From an uncultured Bacteroidales bacterium (lineage in GTDB: Bacteria > Bacteroidota > Bacteroidia > Bacteroidales > UBA932), in NCBI GenBank assembly GCA_900319855.1, contig ONQC01000016.1, positions 1 through 64,000 of the forward strand: a stretch of DNA of 64,000 nt. Direction: 5' to 3'. Numbering within the stretch: position 1 is the first letter of the stretch; the number at the start of each line of letters is the position of its first letter. Below are positions 33,321 to 42,186 of the stretch, in pieces. The notes beneath the pieces are model-generated. The model was not told where the DNA came from, did not search any database, and saw nothing but the letters and a program-made list of their open reading frames with translations. Position numbers and translations under genes: made by a program.

Positions 33321-35279
33321 TTAATTGATCTCTACTTCGTCCAGGAAAAGCCATTCGTGCTGGGGCGCATCGGCGCGGAAGGCACGCAGCCGGACAAACC
33401 GGGCACGTTCATTCAGAACGGCTCCGTACGGAATATACATGGTAGAAGTTTCATCTTTCAGGGGGCGCCGGATGACGGCGACGGTCTGGAACGACGAGCC
33501 GTCTTCCGAAACGGCAATTTCCAACTTTTCGGGCAAGGCGATCCAGGCGCCGATGGAGGACATGAAGGTCGTACCGACATAGTGGAGCGGCTGCACCTTC
33601 CCCAGGTCCACGGTCAGGTCCAGGTCGCTGTCAAAACCCTGCCAGCCACCGTCGGCATAGCCCCAGCGGCCCCGCTGGCCATCGGTCAGGGTGGCATCCC
33701 CAGCGGCGGCATATTTCTGCGTATACGGCGTAATGTACGTTACACGGGCACCCCGGCCAAGGTGGGACAGGGGCTGCTGGCTCTCCGGGCGTTCTCCGAT
33801 TTCAGCCGCCAGGTCAAACGGATGGTAGCCCTGCTCCTGCAGCAGTTCGGTGAAGGCCAGGGCACGCTCATGGAAATCCGTCCATTCCCGCTGGTCCTGC
33901 GGGGTCCAGCCGATTTCGGCGATGGCCGCCAGACGGGGATACATCATGTGCTCATAATGTTCATCGGTCGGGATCATCTCCGCCCACAGGTTGCCCTGGA
34001 GCCCCAGCAGGTGCTCCCGGCCGCCGGCGGGCATTCCAGCCTCAGGATCAAAGGAATAGACCCGAGAAAGCGGCTGGTAGGAGCCGAATCCTTCCGGTTC
34101 GTAGAGCGGAGCGTCCTGCGGATAATCCAGATACAGGTGGCTGGTCGGAGACATGATCACATCATGTCCCATGGCAATGGCCTCAAAGCCTTGCTGCGTA
34201 CCCCGCCAGGAAAGGACGGTCGCTTCGGGAGCCAGGCCCCCTTCCATGATCTCGTCCCAGCCGAGCAGGTTCCGGCCCTTGCCATTGAGGTATTTTTCCA
34301 TCCGCCGGACCAGGTAGCTCTGCAGTTCCTCCACGTTTTTCAGCCCTTCGGCTTCCATCCGGGCCCGGCAGCGCGGGCAGTTATGCCAGGACTGCTTGCC
34401 GGCTTCATCCCCGCCGATATGGATCAGCCGGGAGGGGAAAATCTCGATGACCTCATCCAGCACCGACTGGAACAGCTTGAACGTCTCCTCGGACCCCGGA
34501 CAGACATCCGAGGAATAGACCGGCTTTCCGTCCGCTCCCAGGCAGGCGACCTCCGGATAGGCACGCAGGACCTCGGAACTGTGCCCCGGCATTTCAATTT
34601 CAGGAATCACCTCGATATGGCGTTCGGCGGCATACGCGACAATCTCGCGGAGCTCATCCTTGGTCAGGTAACCGCCATAGGCTCCGGGCGTTCCTTCTTC
34701 CAGATAATGACTGCCGCGGCGGTTCCACTCCGACCACGTATCCCCGTCCCGCCAGGCGCCCAGCGAGGTCAGGCGCGGATAACTGTCGATCTGGATCCGC
34801 CAGCCGGCACCGTCCGTCAAGTGCATGTGGAAGACATTCATCTTCAGCAGGGACATAGCATCCAACTGTTTCAGGATGAAGTCCTTGCTGCGGAAATGCC
34901 GGGACAGGTCCATCATGAATCCCCGGTGTGCGAACCGGGGCCAGTCTATGATCGTACCGCACGGCAAGGTGCCGTCCTCGGAGAGAAGACGCAATTGCGC
35001 AAGGGTCTGGCGGGCGCGGTCGGCACCCTCCTGGGTCAGGGCCCGGATATCAATGCCCCGGAGGCTGACCGTCAGCAGGTAAGCCTCCTCTGCGGCAAAG
35101 GCCGGAAGGTCCTTGACAACTTTCTGCAAGGTTTTGTCGCCCATCCGGACCCGGACATCCTTCCCGTCTTCGCGGGGAATATAATGGCCGGCGGCCGGTT
35201 CATAGGAGACCGGCTTGGGAATCAGCATACCCGGCCCTGCGGCCAGGATCAGCGACAAAAGGAAAGATAGCAATTGCAT
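33321..35279 (-). CDS. GH20 beta-N-acetylhexosaminidase
   Basis: A 652-residue exported enzyme. The start at 35279 gives the signal MQLLSFLLSLILAAGPGM; the frame stays open far upstream, but that part is antisense to the fucosidase gene. GH20 features are RGFMMDLSRHFRSKDFI, MNVFHMHLTDGAGWRI, IEVIPEIEMPGHSSE, and the catalytic Asp291-Glu292 pair in LIHIGGDEAGKQ, then WDEIMEGGL and LGLQGNLWAEMI. The C-terminal 130 residues form a discoidin/F5-8C-like beta-sandwich (GFDSDLDLTVDLGKV, EWLFLDEVEIN). It releases terminal GlcNAc or GalNAc from host-type glycans. It is divergent from a fucosidase across a shared symmetric promoter. Confidence 0.93.
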   Translation of the reverse strand: MQLLSFLLSLILAAGPGMLIPKPVSYEPAAGHYIPREDGKDVRVRMGDKTLQKVVKDLPAFAAEEAYLLTVSLRGIDIRALTQEGADRARQTLAQLRLLSEDGTLPCGTIIDWPRFAHRGFMMDLSRHFRSKDFILKQLDAMSLLKMNVFHMHLTDGAGWRIQIDSYPRLTSLGAWRDGDTWSEWNRRGSHYLEEGTPGAYGGYLTKDELREIVAYAAERHIEVIPEIEMPGHSSEVLRAYPEVACLGADGKPVYSSDVCPGSEETFKLFQSVLDEVIEIFPSRLIHIGGDEAGKQSWHNCPRCRARMEAEGLKNVEELQSYLVRRMEKYLNGKGRNLLGWDEIMEGGLAPEATVLSWRGTQQGFEAIAMGHDVIMSPTSHLYLDYPQDAPLYEPEGFGSYQPLSRVYSFDPEAGMPAGGREHLLGLQGNLWAEMIPTDEHYEHMMYPRLAAIAEIGWTPQDQREWTDFHERALAFTELLQEQGYHPFDLAAEIGERPESQQPLSHLGRGARVTYITPYTQKYAAAGDATLTDGQRGRWGYADGGWQGFDSDLDLTVDLGKVQPLHYVGTTFMSSIGAWIALPEKLEIAVSEDGSSFQTVAVIRRPLKDETSTMYIPYGAVLNERARFVRLRAFRADAPQHEWLFLDEVEIN

Positions 35280-35300
35280 AGCGGTACATATTGGATATGT

Positions 35301-35328
35301 CAAAGATACGAAAAATCCCGTATCTTTG
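35301..35328. promoter_or_regulatory. Symmetric divergent promoter between GH20 and GH29
   Basis: CAAAGATACG (35301-35310) and CGTATCTTTG (35319-35328) form a perfect 10-bp inverted repeat with an 8-nt centre. Each arm is itself an exact -7 box, TATCTTTG, one reading left to GH20 (ATG 22 nt away) and one reading right to GH29 (ATG 23 nt away). Clear -33 boxes are not visible. Confidence 0.8.
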
Positions 35329-35351
35329 TATGAGGACCTTATTACTGCAAT

Positions 35352-37106
35352 ATGAAAAACATCCTGATCCTTCTTCCCCTGCTGGCGCTTTCCGCCTGCG
35401 GCCCTGGCCAACCCGCCCCCATGGATGTCATCCCCACGCAAGCGCAGGTACGATGGCAGCAGATGGAGACCAACATGTTCGTCCACTTCGGCCCGAACAC
35501 CTTTTCCGGCAAGGAATGGGGTGACGGCACGGAGGCTGAAGACATGTTCAACCCAACGGCCATGGATTGCCGCCAATGGGCGGCCACGGCGGCCGCTGCC
35601 GGATTCAAAGGCATCATCATCACCGCCAAACACCACGACGGCTTCTGCCTCTGGCCCAATCCGGTCAGCACCCACACGGTCGCGCAAAGCAAATGGATGG
35701 ACGGGAAGGGTGACGTCCTGAAGGCCCTTTCCGAGGCCTGCAAGGAATACGGCCTGAAGTTCGGCGTCTACATATCGCCTTGGGACCGGAACGACCCGCA
35801 CTATGGCTCTCCGGAATATAACGACGTATTCGTCAAGACCTTGCAGAGCGCCCTCGGCGATTACGGCCCGGTCTTCGAGCAGTGGTTCGACGGCGCCAAC
35901 GGCGAAGGGCCAAACGGCAAACGGCAGGAGTACGACTGGCCGCTCTTCCACAAGACGGTCCGCAGCCTGCAGCCCGACGCCCAGATGTTCAGTGACGTCG
36001 GTCCCGGCTGCCGCTGGGTCGGCAACGAAGAAGGCTGTGCGGGTCGCACCAACTGGTCCACCCTCAATGTCGAGGGCTTCAGCCCCGGCGCCGGGTCGCC
36101 GCCCGTGGACACCCTCAACCGCGGCAACCGGCACGGACAGGCGTGGATTCCGGCCGAAACCGATGTCTCCATCCGCCCGGGCTGGTTCTGGCGGGAATCC
36201 GAAAACGGCCGTGTCAAGAGCCTGCAGCAACTCCTGCGGATTTACTATGAAAGCATCGGCCGCAACTCCCTGCTGCTCCTCAACGTACCGCCCGATACCC
36301 GCGGCCGGATCCACGAGGCCGACTCCGTCCGCCTACGGGAATTCCGCGCCGCCCTGGACGAGATCTTCGCCAAGGACCTGGCCGCCGACGCCTTGCTGGA
36401 AGCCTCCGCCAAGCGTGGAAACCGCTATAAGGCCGCCAACCTTCAGGACGGCAAATACGACAGCTACTGGGCCGTTCCAGATGAAGAGCGGACACCGACC
36501 CTGACCGTCACCTTCCCTGAGGAACGTACGTTCAACCGGGTCCTGCTGCAGGAATACATCCCGCTCGGACAGCGCGTCAGCTCCTTCGCCATCGATGTGC
36601 TCTCCGAAGGCCAGTGGAAGGAGATCGCCGCCGAAACGACCATCGGCTACAAACGCATCGTCCTCATCCCCGAGACCACGACGCAGGCGCTCCGGATCCG
36701 CATCACCGGCGCGGACGCCTGCCCGGTGCTCAACAACCTGGAAATCTATCAGGACCGGATCTATAAGGACATCGCCACCGCCTCTGAGTACCAGACCGGT
36801 ACCGTCCATCCGGCCACCGAGGCGCAGACGCTTGACCTGGGTGGTGTAAAAGACATCCGGGGCTTCCGCTATGCGCCCATCTACCGGGGCGAGGGCGGGG
36901 TCATCACCCGCTACCGCCTGGAAGGCAGCCGGGACGGCAGACGCTGGTTCCCGATCCGGGAAGGAATGTTCGGGAATATCGTCAACAACCCGATCCCGCA
37001 GGATGTTCCGCTGCGCGACGAAGTCCAGGCCCGCTATCTGCGGCTGACCCCGGTCGAGACCGTTCCCGAAGGATCCTACGGCATCGCCGCCCTCGAGGCG
37101 CTTTGA
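35352..37106 (+). CDS. GH29 alpha-L-fucosidase, lipoprotein
   Basis: A 584-residue lipoprotein (MKNILILLPLLALSAC). GH29 motifs are MFVHFGPNTFSGKEWGDG, FKGIIITAKHHDGFCLWP, LKFGVYISPWDRNDP and the nucleophile Asp180 in FEQWFDGANGEG, then SIRPGWFWRESE. The C-terminal 240 residues read as F5/8 type C-like carbohydrate-binding modules. It removes terminal alpha-L-fucose from host glycans, complementing the GH20 hexosaminidase encoded divergently. The active-site region resembles the stricter GH29-B (alpha-1,3/1,4) group, but subfamily assignment is tentative. Confidence 0.93.
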   Translation: MKNILILLPLLALSACGPGQPAPMDVIPTQAQVRWQQMETNMFVHFGPNTFSGKEWGDGTEAEDMFNPTAMDCRQWAATAAAAGFKGIIITAKHHDGFCLWPNPVSTHTVAQSKWMDGKGDVLKALSEACKEYGLKFGVYISPWDRNDPHYGSPEYNDVFVKTLQSALGDYGPVFEQWFDGANGEGPNGKRQEYDWPLFHKTVRSLQPDAQMFSDVGPGCRWVGNEEGCAGRTNWSTLNVEGFSPGAGSPPVDTLNRGNRHGQAWIPAETDVSIRPGWFWRESENGRVKSLQQLLRIYYESIGRNSLLLLNVPPDTRGRIHEADSVRLREFRAALDEIFAKDLAADALLEASAKRGNRYKAANLQDGKYDSYWAVPDEERTPTLTVTFPEERTFNRVLLQEYIPLGQRVSSFAIDVLSEGQWKEIAAETTIGYKRIVLIPETTTQALRIRITGADACPVLNNLEIYQDRIYKDIATASEYQTGTVHPATEAQTLDLGGVKDIRGFRYAPIYRGEGGVITRYRLEGSRDGRRWFPIREGMFGNIVNNPIPQDVPLRDEVQARYLRLTPVETVPEGSYGIAALEAL

Positions 37107-37110
37107 TACA

Positions 37111-37145
37111 AAAACGGGCTGCAGTTTTAAGTTGCAGCCCGTTTT
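37111..37145. terminator. Bidirectional terminator between GH29 and upp
   Basis: AAAACGGGCTGCA (37111-37123) and TGCAGCCCGTTTT (37133-37145) form a perfect 13-bp inverted repeat with A and T tails, serving both convergent genes. Confidence 0.88.
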
Positions 37146-37148
37146 CTT

Positions 37149-37778
37149 TTATTTCGTACCGAAGATCCGGTCTCCCGCATCGCCCAGACCCGGGACGATG
37201 TAGGCATTTTCATTGAGGTGGTCATCCACCGCCGCGACAAAGATGTCCACGTCCGGATGCTCGGCCTGCACCTTGGCGATGCCCTCCGGCACGGCCACCA
37301 GGCACATCAGCCGGATGTTGGTGCATCCGCGGCGCTTGAGCATCGTCAGCGCGTCGCAGGCGCTGCCGCCCGTCGCCAGCATCGGATCGGTCACGATGAC
37401 CTGCCGTTCCTGGATATCCTCCGGCAACTTGCAGTAATACTCCACCGGCTCGTGCGTCTCCTCGTTGCGGTACAGGCCGATGTGGCCGACCTTAGCGACC
37501 GGGACCAGTTCCTGCAAGCCCTCCACCATGCCGAGGCCCGCCCGGAGGATCGGGACGATGGCCAGTTTGCGGCCGGAAACTTTCCGGGCCGTCATCGGAC
37601 AGATCGGGGTTTCGATTTCGACGTCTGCAAGCGGGATGTCGCGGGTGACTTCATAACCCATCAGCAGGGAAATCTCCCTGAGCAGTTGACGGAAATCCTT
37701 GGATCCGGTTTCCTTTTTACGCATGATCGTCAGCTTGTGCTGGATCATCGGATGGTCGATTACATGCAGTTGGCTCAT
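37149..37778 (-). CDS. upp: Uracil phosphoribosyltransferase
   Basis: A 209-residue cytosolic salvage enzyme that makes UMP from uracil and [20 protein letters not shown] is the family signature, [18 protein letters not shown] is the PRPP loop, and [16 protein letters not shown] is the uracil-binding C-terminus. Length is normal. A -7 box lies 21 nt upstream, divergent from asnA. Confidence 0.96.
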   Translation of the reverse strand: MSQLHVIDHPMIQHKLTIMRKKETGSKDFRQLLREISLLMGYEVTRDIPLADVEIETPICPMTARKVSGRKLAIVPILRAGLGMVEGLQELVPVAKVGHIGLYRNEETHEPVEYYCKLPEDIQERQVIVTDPMLATGGSACDALTMLKRRGCTNIRLMCLVAVPEGIAKVQAEHPDVDIFVAAVDDHLNENAYIVPGLGDAGDRIFGTK

Positions 37779-37798
37779 GGTATAGTTTTTTATTCACA

Positions 37799-37806
37799 CA
37801 AATATA
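37799..37806 (-). promoter_or_regulatory. -7 box TATATTTG for upp
   Basis: The plus-strand CAAATATA reads TATATTTG toward upp, an exact TAnnTTTG match 21 nt from its ATG. Confidence 0.65.
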
Positions 37807-37839
37807 AGCATTCTTCTTGTTTATAAATACCGGAAAAGC

Positions 37840-37847
37840 TACTTTTG
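37840..37847 (+). promoter_or_regulatory. Promoter of asnA
   Basis: TACTTTTG matches TAnnTTTG, with a TTG about 20 nt upstream (37817-37819) as the -33 element. The asnA ATG lies 31 nt downstream. Confidence 0.65.
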
Positions 37848-37877
37848 TGCCCGAAAAAACGAACGGAAATCCCCGCT

Positions 37878-38915
37878 ATGTCACTGATCCTTCCCGCCGG
37901 GTACAGGAACCTGCTCGGCACTGTCGAAAATACCGAAAAAGCCATCAAGTCCGTCAAGGACATGTTCCAGGTCAATCTCTCCGCCCAACTCGCCCTGCTG
38001 CGGGTCACGGCGCCCATGGTCGTCCTCTCTGGGACCGGCCTCAACGACGACCTCAACGGCGTGGAGCGCCCCGTCTCCTTCCCTATCCGGAGCATGGACG
38101 AGCGGAAAGCCGAAGTCGTTCACTCCCTGGCCAAATGGAAACGCGTCAAGCTGGCCGAGCTCGGCATCGGGCCCGGTCGCGGCATCTACACCGACATGAA
38201 CGCCCTGAGGCCTGACGAGGACCTCGACAACATCCATTCCATCTATGTCGACCAGTGGGACTGGGAGAAGGTCATCCGACCGGAAGACCGCAACCTGGCT
38301 TTCCTGAAAAAGACCGTCCGGCGAATCTACGAGGCCGTCAAGGTCACGGAGAACAAACTCTATGTGGAGTTCCCGCAGATCGTGCCCCAGCTGCCGGAGG
38401 AAATCCACTTCATCCATGCGGAGGAGCTGCTGCAACGGTATCCGTCCCTGACGCCGAAAGAGCGGGAAAACGCCATTACACGCCAGTACGGGGCCGTTTT
38501 CATCATCGGAATCGGCGGAAAACTATCCGATGGGACCGTCCACGACGGACGTGCCGCGGACTACGACGACTGGAGCACGCCCAATGAAGACGGGTACACC
38601 GGCCTCAACGGTGACATCCTCCTGTGGAACGACATCCTCGGAGCTGCGTTCGAGATCTCCAGCATGGGTATCCGCGTGGATGCGGCGGCCCTGGACCGCC
38701 AGCTCACCCTGCGCGGCCAGCAGTGGAAGAAAGACCTGTATTTCCACAAGCGGCTCCTCGAGGGAAGCCTCCCGCAGACCATCGGCGGCGGCATCGGTCA
38801 GTCGCGCCTGTGCATGTTCCTGCTGCGGAAGGCCCACATCGGGGAGATTCAGTCCGCTATCTGGCCGGACGACATGGTACGCAGGTGCCATGCCGCCGGC
38901 ATCGAAATCGTCTGA
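37878..38915 (+). CDS. asnA: Aspartate-ammonia ligase (asparagine synthetase A)
   Basis: A 345-residue class II aaRS-like enzyme that makes asparagine from aspartate, ammonia and ATP via aspartyl-AMP. Visible are LNDDLNGVERPVSFPI, SIYVDQWDWEKVI, AVFIIGIGGKLSDGTVHDGR, DWSTPNEDGYTGLNGDI and the C-terminal motif 3 PQTIGGGIGQSRLCMFLL. The start at 37878 (MSLILPAGYRN) follows the promoter; the in-frame start at 37845 overlaps the -7 box. Its stop abuts that of the convergent BACON/LRR gene. Confidence 0.96.
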   Translation: MSLILPAGYRNLLGTVENTEKAIKSVKDMFQVNLSAQLALLRVTAPMVVLSGTGLNDDLNGVERPVSFPIRSMDERKAEVVHSLAKWKRVKLAELGIGPGRGIYTDMNALRPDEDLDNIHSIYVDQWDWEKVIRPEDRNLAFLKKTVRRIYEAVKVTENKLYVEFPQIVPQLPEEIHFIHAEELLQRYPSLTPKERENAITRQYGAVFIIGIGGKLSDGTVHDGRAADYDDWSTPNEDGYTGLNGDILLWNDILGAAFEISSMGIRVDAAALDRQLTLRGQQWKKDLYFHKRLLEGSLPQTIGGGIGQSRLCMFLLRKAHIGEIQSAIWPDDMVRRCHAAGIEIV

Positions 38916-40412
38916 TTATTCAAGTCCGTAACCTTCCTGCTGCGGGAAGATGTACTGATCCGCTTTCCAGCGGGTCCAGTTGGCATGTGCCTTGACCGCC
39001 GCCGGGACCGTACCGGAAAGTTTGTTGTCCTGGATGCGAAGGCCGATGCAGGAGGTCGGCAGGTTCGCGAAGGTCTCCGGAACGTTTCCGGTCAGGTTGC
39101 AGTCGTAGAGCCAGATGTTCTTGATCTTGGCGCATTTGCCCATGGAGGCGGGGATTTCCCCGGTCAAGCCCTTGTTGCTGTAGAGCTGGATCAGTTCCAG
39201 GGCCGGAAGCTGGTCCCACACATCCGGAATGCCGGTGATGGACGTACTGTATGCCATGAAATTCTTCAGGGCGGCGCAGCCCTTGATTTCCGCCGGGATG
39301 GTGCCGGAGATGGCGGTCTTGGCAATGTTGAGGTTGTTCAGCTTGGTCAGCTGGCCGATTTCCTTGGGCAGGGAGCCGCCCAGGTCCGGATTCTGGTCAA
39401 TGTATATCTGCTCGATATCTTTCCACTGGGAGATCTTATCCGACAGTTGGCCGGTGAGCTTGTTGTTGGTCAGGAAAAGGACCTCCAGTTTCGTCAGCCC
39501 ATACAGGCTTTCGGGGAATTCTCCCGTCAGCTGGCAGTCGACGAAACGCAGTTCCGTCAGTTCCGTCAGTTCGGAAATGGCGGCCGGCATGGTCCAGGCT
39601 GCGGTGATGGTACCCTTCATCAGTTTCAGCGCCGTGACGCGGCCTTCTTCATCCAAGGTTACACCATACCACTTGGCATCGGTATCGTCCATGGGTTTGG
39701 TCAGGTCCCAGACCCGGTCGGCCTTCCAGTTGGCGCCATCGGTGGCATTGTAGAAAGCGACGAGTGCCAGCGAGTCCGTCAGGCGGCTGCGCGGGCCCAT
39801 CTCCTGGGAAACGGACACCTCTTTCTGGTTTCCGCCGACCGTCTCCTTGACCGTCAGGACGGCGCTGCGGGTCTCCCGCAGGACATTTGCCAGCACGGTC
39901 AGCTTGACGACGGTCGTGCCGGTGCCCTCCGTCTTGTCCGCCGTGATCCAGTCGCAATCCGACGGGATGGTCAGCGTCCAGGGAGCATTCGAGGTGATGG
40001 TGAGTTCCGCGTCCTTCAGACCGGGATGCTCCACGTCAAACGACGCCGGAGAGACGTCCAGGGAAGGGGTCTGGGCCAACTGGCTGACCTTGACGGTCTG
40101 GGTCTTGTCGCCCGCTGTGACGGTCACATCCGCGGAACGGACTTCGAAACCATCGTTGGCGCCGACCGCGATTTTGAAAGAGCCGTCCCCAGAACCCGAG
40201 GTCGGAGAAACGGTAAACCAGCTGGCGGTGGAAGCAACCATCCAGGAGGAATTGGAAGTAATGGTAACCGTCTGTTCGCCGGCATCGGCCGTAAAACTGA
40301 CGGCCCGGCTTGACACGGACAGTTCGGTCACCTTCTCCTCTTTCTTACAGGAGAAGAGCAGCAAGCAGGCAGCGATGGCCGCAGCGGCTTTCAAGGCAGT
40401 AGATACTTTCAT
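38916..40412 (-). CDS. BACON and leucine-rich-repeat lipoprotein
   Basis: A 498-residue lipoprotein (MKVSTALKAAAAIAACLLLF, lipobox SC). Residues about 30-205 hold two BACON domains (VSFTADAGEQTVTITSNSSW, ELTITSNAPWTLTIPSDCDW), which in Bacteroidota bind carbohydrate or mucin or act as spacers. Residues about 220-498 are plant-type LRRs of the LTG-x-IP form (LTGEFPESLYGLTKLEVLFL, GLTGEIPASMGKCAKIKNIW), opening with LVAFYNATDGANWK. It is presumably surface exposed and binds a protein or glycan. Last of six genes on this strand, 15 nt after the metalloprotease. Confidence 0.88.
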   Translation of the reverse strand: MKVSTALKAAAAIAACLLLFSCKKEEKVTELSVSSRAVSFTADAGEQTVTITSNSSWMVASTASWFTVSPTSGSGDGSFKIAVGANDGFEVRSADVTVTAGDKTQTVKVSQLAQTPSLDVSPASFDVEHPGLKDAELTITSNAPWTLTIPSDCDWITADKTEGTGTTVVKLTVLANVLRETRSAVLTVKETVGGNQKEVSVSQEMGPRSRLTDSLALVAFYNATDGANWKADRVWDLTKPMDDTDAKWYGVTLDEEGRVTALKLMKGTITAAWTMPAAISELTELTELRFVDCQLTGEFPESLYGLTKLEVLFLTNNKLTGQLSDKISQWKDIEQIYIDQNPDLGGSLPKEIGQLTKLNNLNIAKTAISGTIPAEIKGCAALKNFMAYSTSITGIPDVWDQLPALELIQLYSNKGLTGEIPASMGKCAKIKNIWLYDCNLTGNVPETFANLPTSCIGLRIQDNKLSGTVPAAVKAHANWTRWKADQYIFPQQEGYGLE

Positions 40413-40427
40413 AACTAAATGAGTTAA

Positions 40428-42182
40428 TTAAAAATATTTCCAATCTTTTACGTCTTTCAGCGGCAGGCGTTTCCGGTACTTCCGGAGCTGCCGGTAATGG
40501 TTTTTCAGGGCTTTCTCCCCGGCGGTTTCCACCAACCGCTGCGGCAGGAAATTCCCCGTCAGTTCGTCCAGGATCCGCCGCTCCTGCACGGGGTCCGACA
40601 AGGCATCCGGGACATCCAGAAGGGCGTCCATGACGAACTTGACGGTTTTTTTGCGGACCTTTCCGTCCACGGGAATGCCGTCCGTCACCCCGCCGACATT
40701 GGACAGGGCCAGGAAGAGATAGCGGTAATAATAGGTGCGAAGCAAACCGGTGCGACGGGCATCCAGGCCGTCCAGGCCCAGCAGCGCCCGGCAGTTGGCC
40801 ACGCCGGCGGCGCTGGAGCGCAGCAGGTCGTCGCCGAGGGACTCCGGCTGGGCGGAGGGATCGGGTGAGATGGCGGCGCTGCGGTTCGGCTCGAAACGGC
40901 AGTACGCTCCCGGCTCCGGTTCCCCATCGGCATAGCCGCAGGCGATGGCGTAATAATCATAGGGACCGAGCCGGGGCGGCAACAGTCCTACGCCCGCCGC
41001 GACATCGGCGGCCGTGGCCAGGTGGTTGAACCGGGCATAATCCATCACGGAAGCGGCGGTACCGAAGCGCTGTGTAAAGGAAACGCTCCGCAGGGAATCC
41101 GCCGGATAGGCGAACGAGGCGCCCATGTTGTGGCTCAGGCCCAGGACATGGCCCATTTCGTGGCAGATGGAATAGCGGATCATGGGACCCAGCATCTCCA
41201 TCGGATAATCCTGGAGCCGGGCCTGCGGGTCGGCCGCACCGGTCTGGACATACCGCCAGTCCCGGAGCCGGTCCACGACAGCCGGCCACCACAGGATGTC
41301 ACCCTGCAGGATTTCTCCGCTGCGCGGGTCATACAGGGCGTCTCCCTTGGCATTGGCTTCGTCGCTCCCGTCCATGTATCGGACCATGTTCACCAGCGGA
41401 TCGAGCCGGTTCAGCGACCCGTCTTCCGGTTCGGGGCGGACGGAAATGACGCGCCCGAGTCCGATGGCCTCGAAAGCCTTGTTCCAGTCCTCGATGCCCT
41501 CTTTGATATAAGGATACCACGCCCGGGGGAAGGCCTTGTCTACATAGAAATCGATGGTCTTCCCGCCCCGCAGGTCCCAGCGCTGGGACAGCTGCGCCCG
41601 GCCGCCTTGCGCCCGCCGGTATTCCACGCCGTTGTACCCGGCCTTGCGGGGATCCACGCTGCGCGCCGGCATCGGCGTGCGGGGCAGGAAGATCAGGTGG
41701 CATGCCGCCGTCACGTCCAGTCCATGCGGATAACGATAATGGCCGGTAACCTGCAGGTAGCGGTCCGTCTGCCGGACAGAGAGGATCTCATGTTCCGAGG
41801 CCGGACCCCGCAGCACATTCGGCGGAATGGCCGAGAAAGGCTCGGGGTAGGTCGAGAAAAAGCCCGATATATCAATTAGATAAGAGGAATCCGTCTCCTC
41901 CAGGATCGGGAACGATGCCGGTTCCCGATGGGGCATCCTGGGTCCCCGCCACCGGCGTCCGTCGGCCAGGCTGACCCCCACCGGACGCAGGACGAGCGTC
42001 TTGCCCGGTCCGGGCTCAAACTGCATCAGGACCGGCTGCAGGTTGCGCTGGCCGGCTCCGAACGCCTTCCCGCCGGAACGGTTCACCTCGATGATCCGGG
42101 AACCGGCCAGCATGGGGACCCCTACCTGCTCCTTGGGCAGGTGGAGGCCGAGGGCAAGCACAAGCAGGAGAAAGCCTTTCAT
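40428..42182 (-). CDS. Secreted zinc-dependent metalloprotease
   Basis: A 584-residue exported protease (signal MKGFLLLVLALGLHLP). His341-His351 in CHEMGHVLGLSHN is the extended metzincin-type HExxHxxGxxH motif. SFTQRFGTAASVMDYARFNH downstream contains a candidate Met-turn. The region DFYVDKAFPRAWYPYIKEGI EDWNKAFEAIG and RPEP..NMVRYM resemble the catalytic part of the large DUF5117/DUF4953 proteases of Bacteroidota. It is shorter than those (commonly about 800 aa) because much of the N-terminal DUF5117/5118 region is reduced. It sits inside the TonB-receptor operon, 4 nt after the unknown lipoprotein gene. Confidence 0.85.
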   Translation of the reverse strand: MKGFLLLVLALGLHLPKEQVGVPMLAGSRIIEVNRSGGKAFGAGQRNLQPVLMQFEPGPGKTLVLRPVGVSLADGRRWRGPRMPHREPASFPILEETDSSYLIDISGFFSTYPEPFSAIPPNVLRGPASEHEILSVRQTDRYLQVTGHYRYPHGLDVTAACHLIFLPRTPMPARSVDPRKAGYNGVEYRRAQGGRAQLSQRWDLRGGKTIDFYVDKAFPRAWYPYIKEGIEDWNKAFEAIGLGRVISVRPEPEDGSLNRLDPLVNMVRYMDGSDEANAKGDALYDPRSGEILQGDILWWPAVVDRLRDWRYVQTGAADPQARLQDYPMEMLGPMIRYSICHEMGHVLGLSHNMGASFAYPADSLRSVSFTQRFGTAASVMDYARFNHLATAADVAAGVGLLPPRLGPYDYYAIACGYADGEPEPGAYCRFEPNRSAAISPDPSAQPESLGDDLLRSSAAGVANCRALLGLDGLDARRTGLLRTYYYRYLFLALSNVGGVTDGIPVDGKVRKKTVKFVMDALLDVPDALSDPVQERRILDELTGNFLPQRLVETAGEKALKNHYRQLRKYRKRLPLKDVKDWKYF

Positions 42183-42186
42183 CCGG

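Noticed and set aside
31851..35270. 1139-codon plus-strand frame spanning hairpin copy B and antisense to LOG and GH20
   Set aside because: Begins across repeats and then only mirrors the two real minus-strand genes.
35280..36314. N-terminal extension of the GH20 frame through the GH29 gene
   Set aside because: It is antisense to GH29 and upstream of the GH20 promoter; the ATG at 35279 gives a clean signal peptide.
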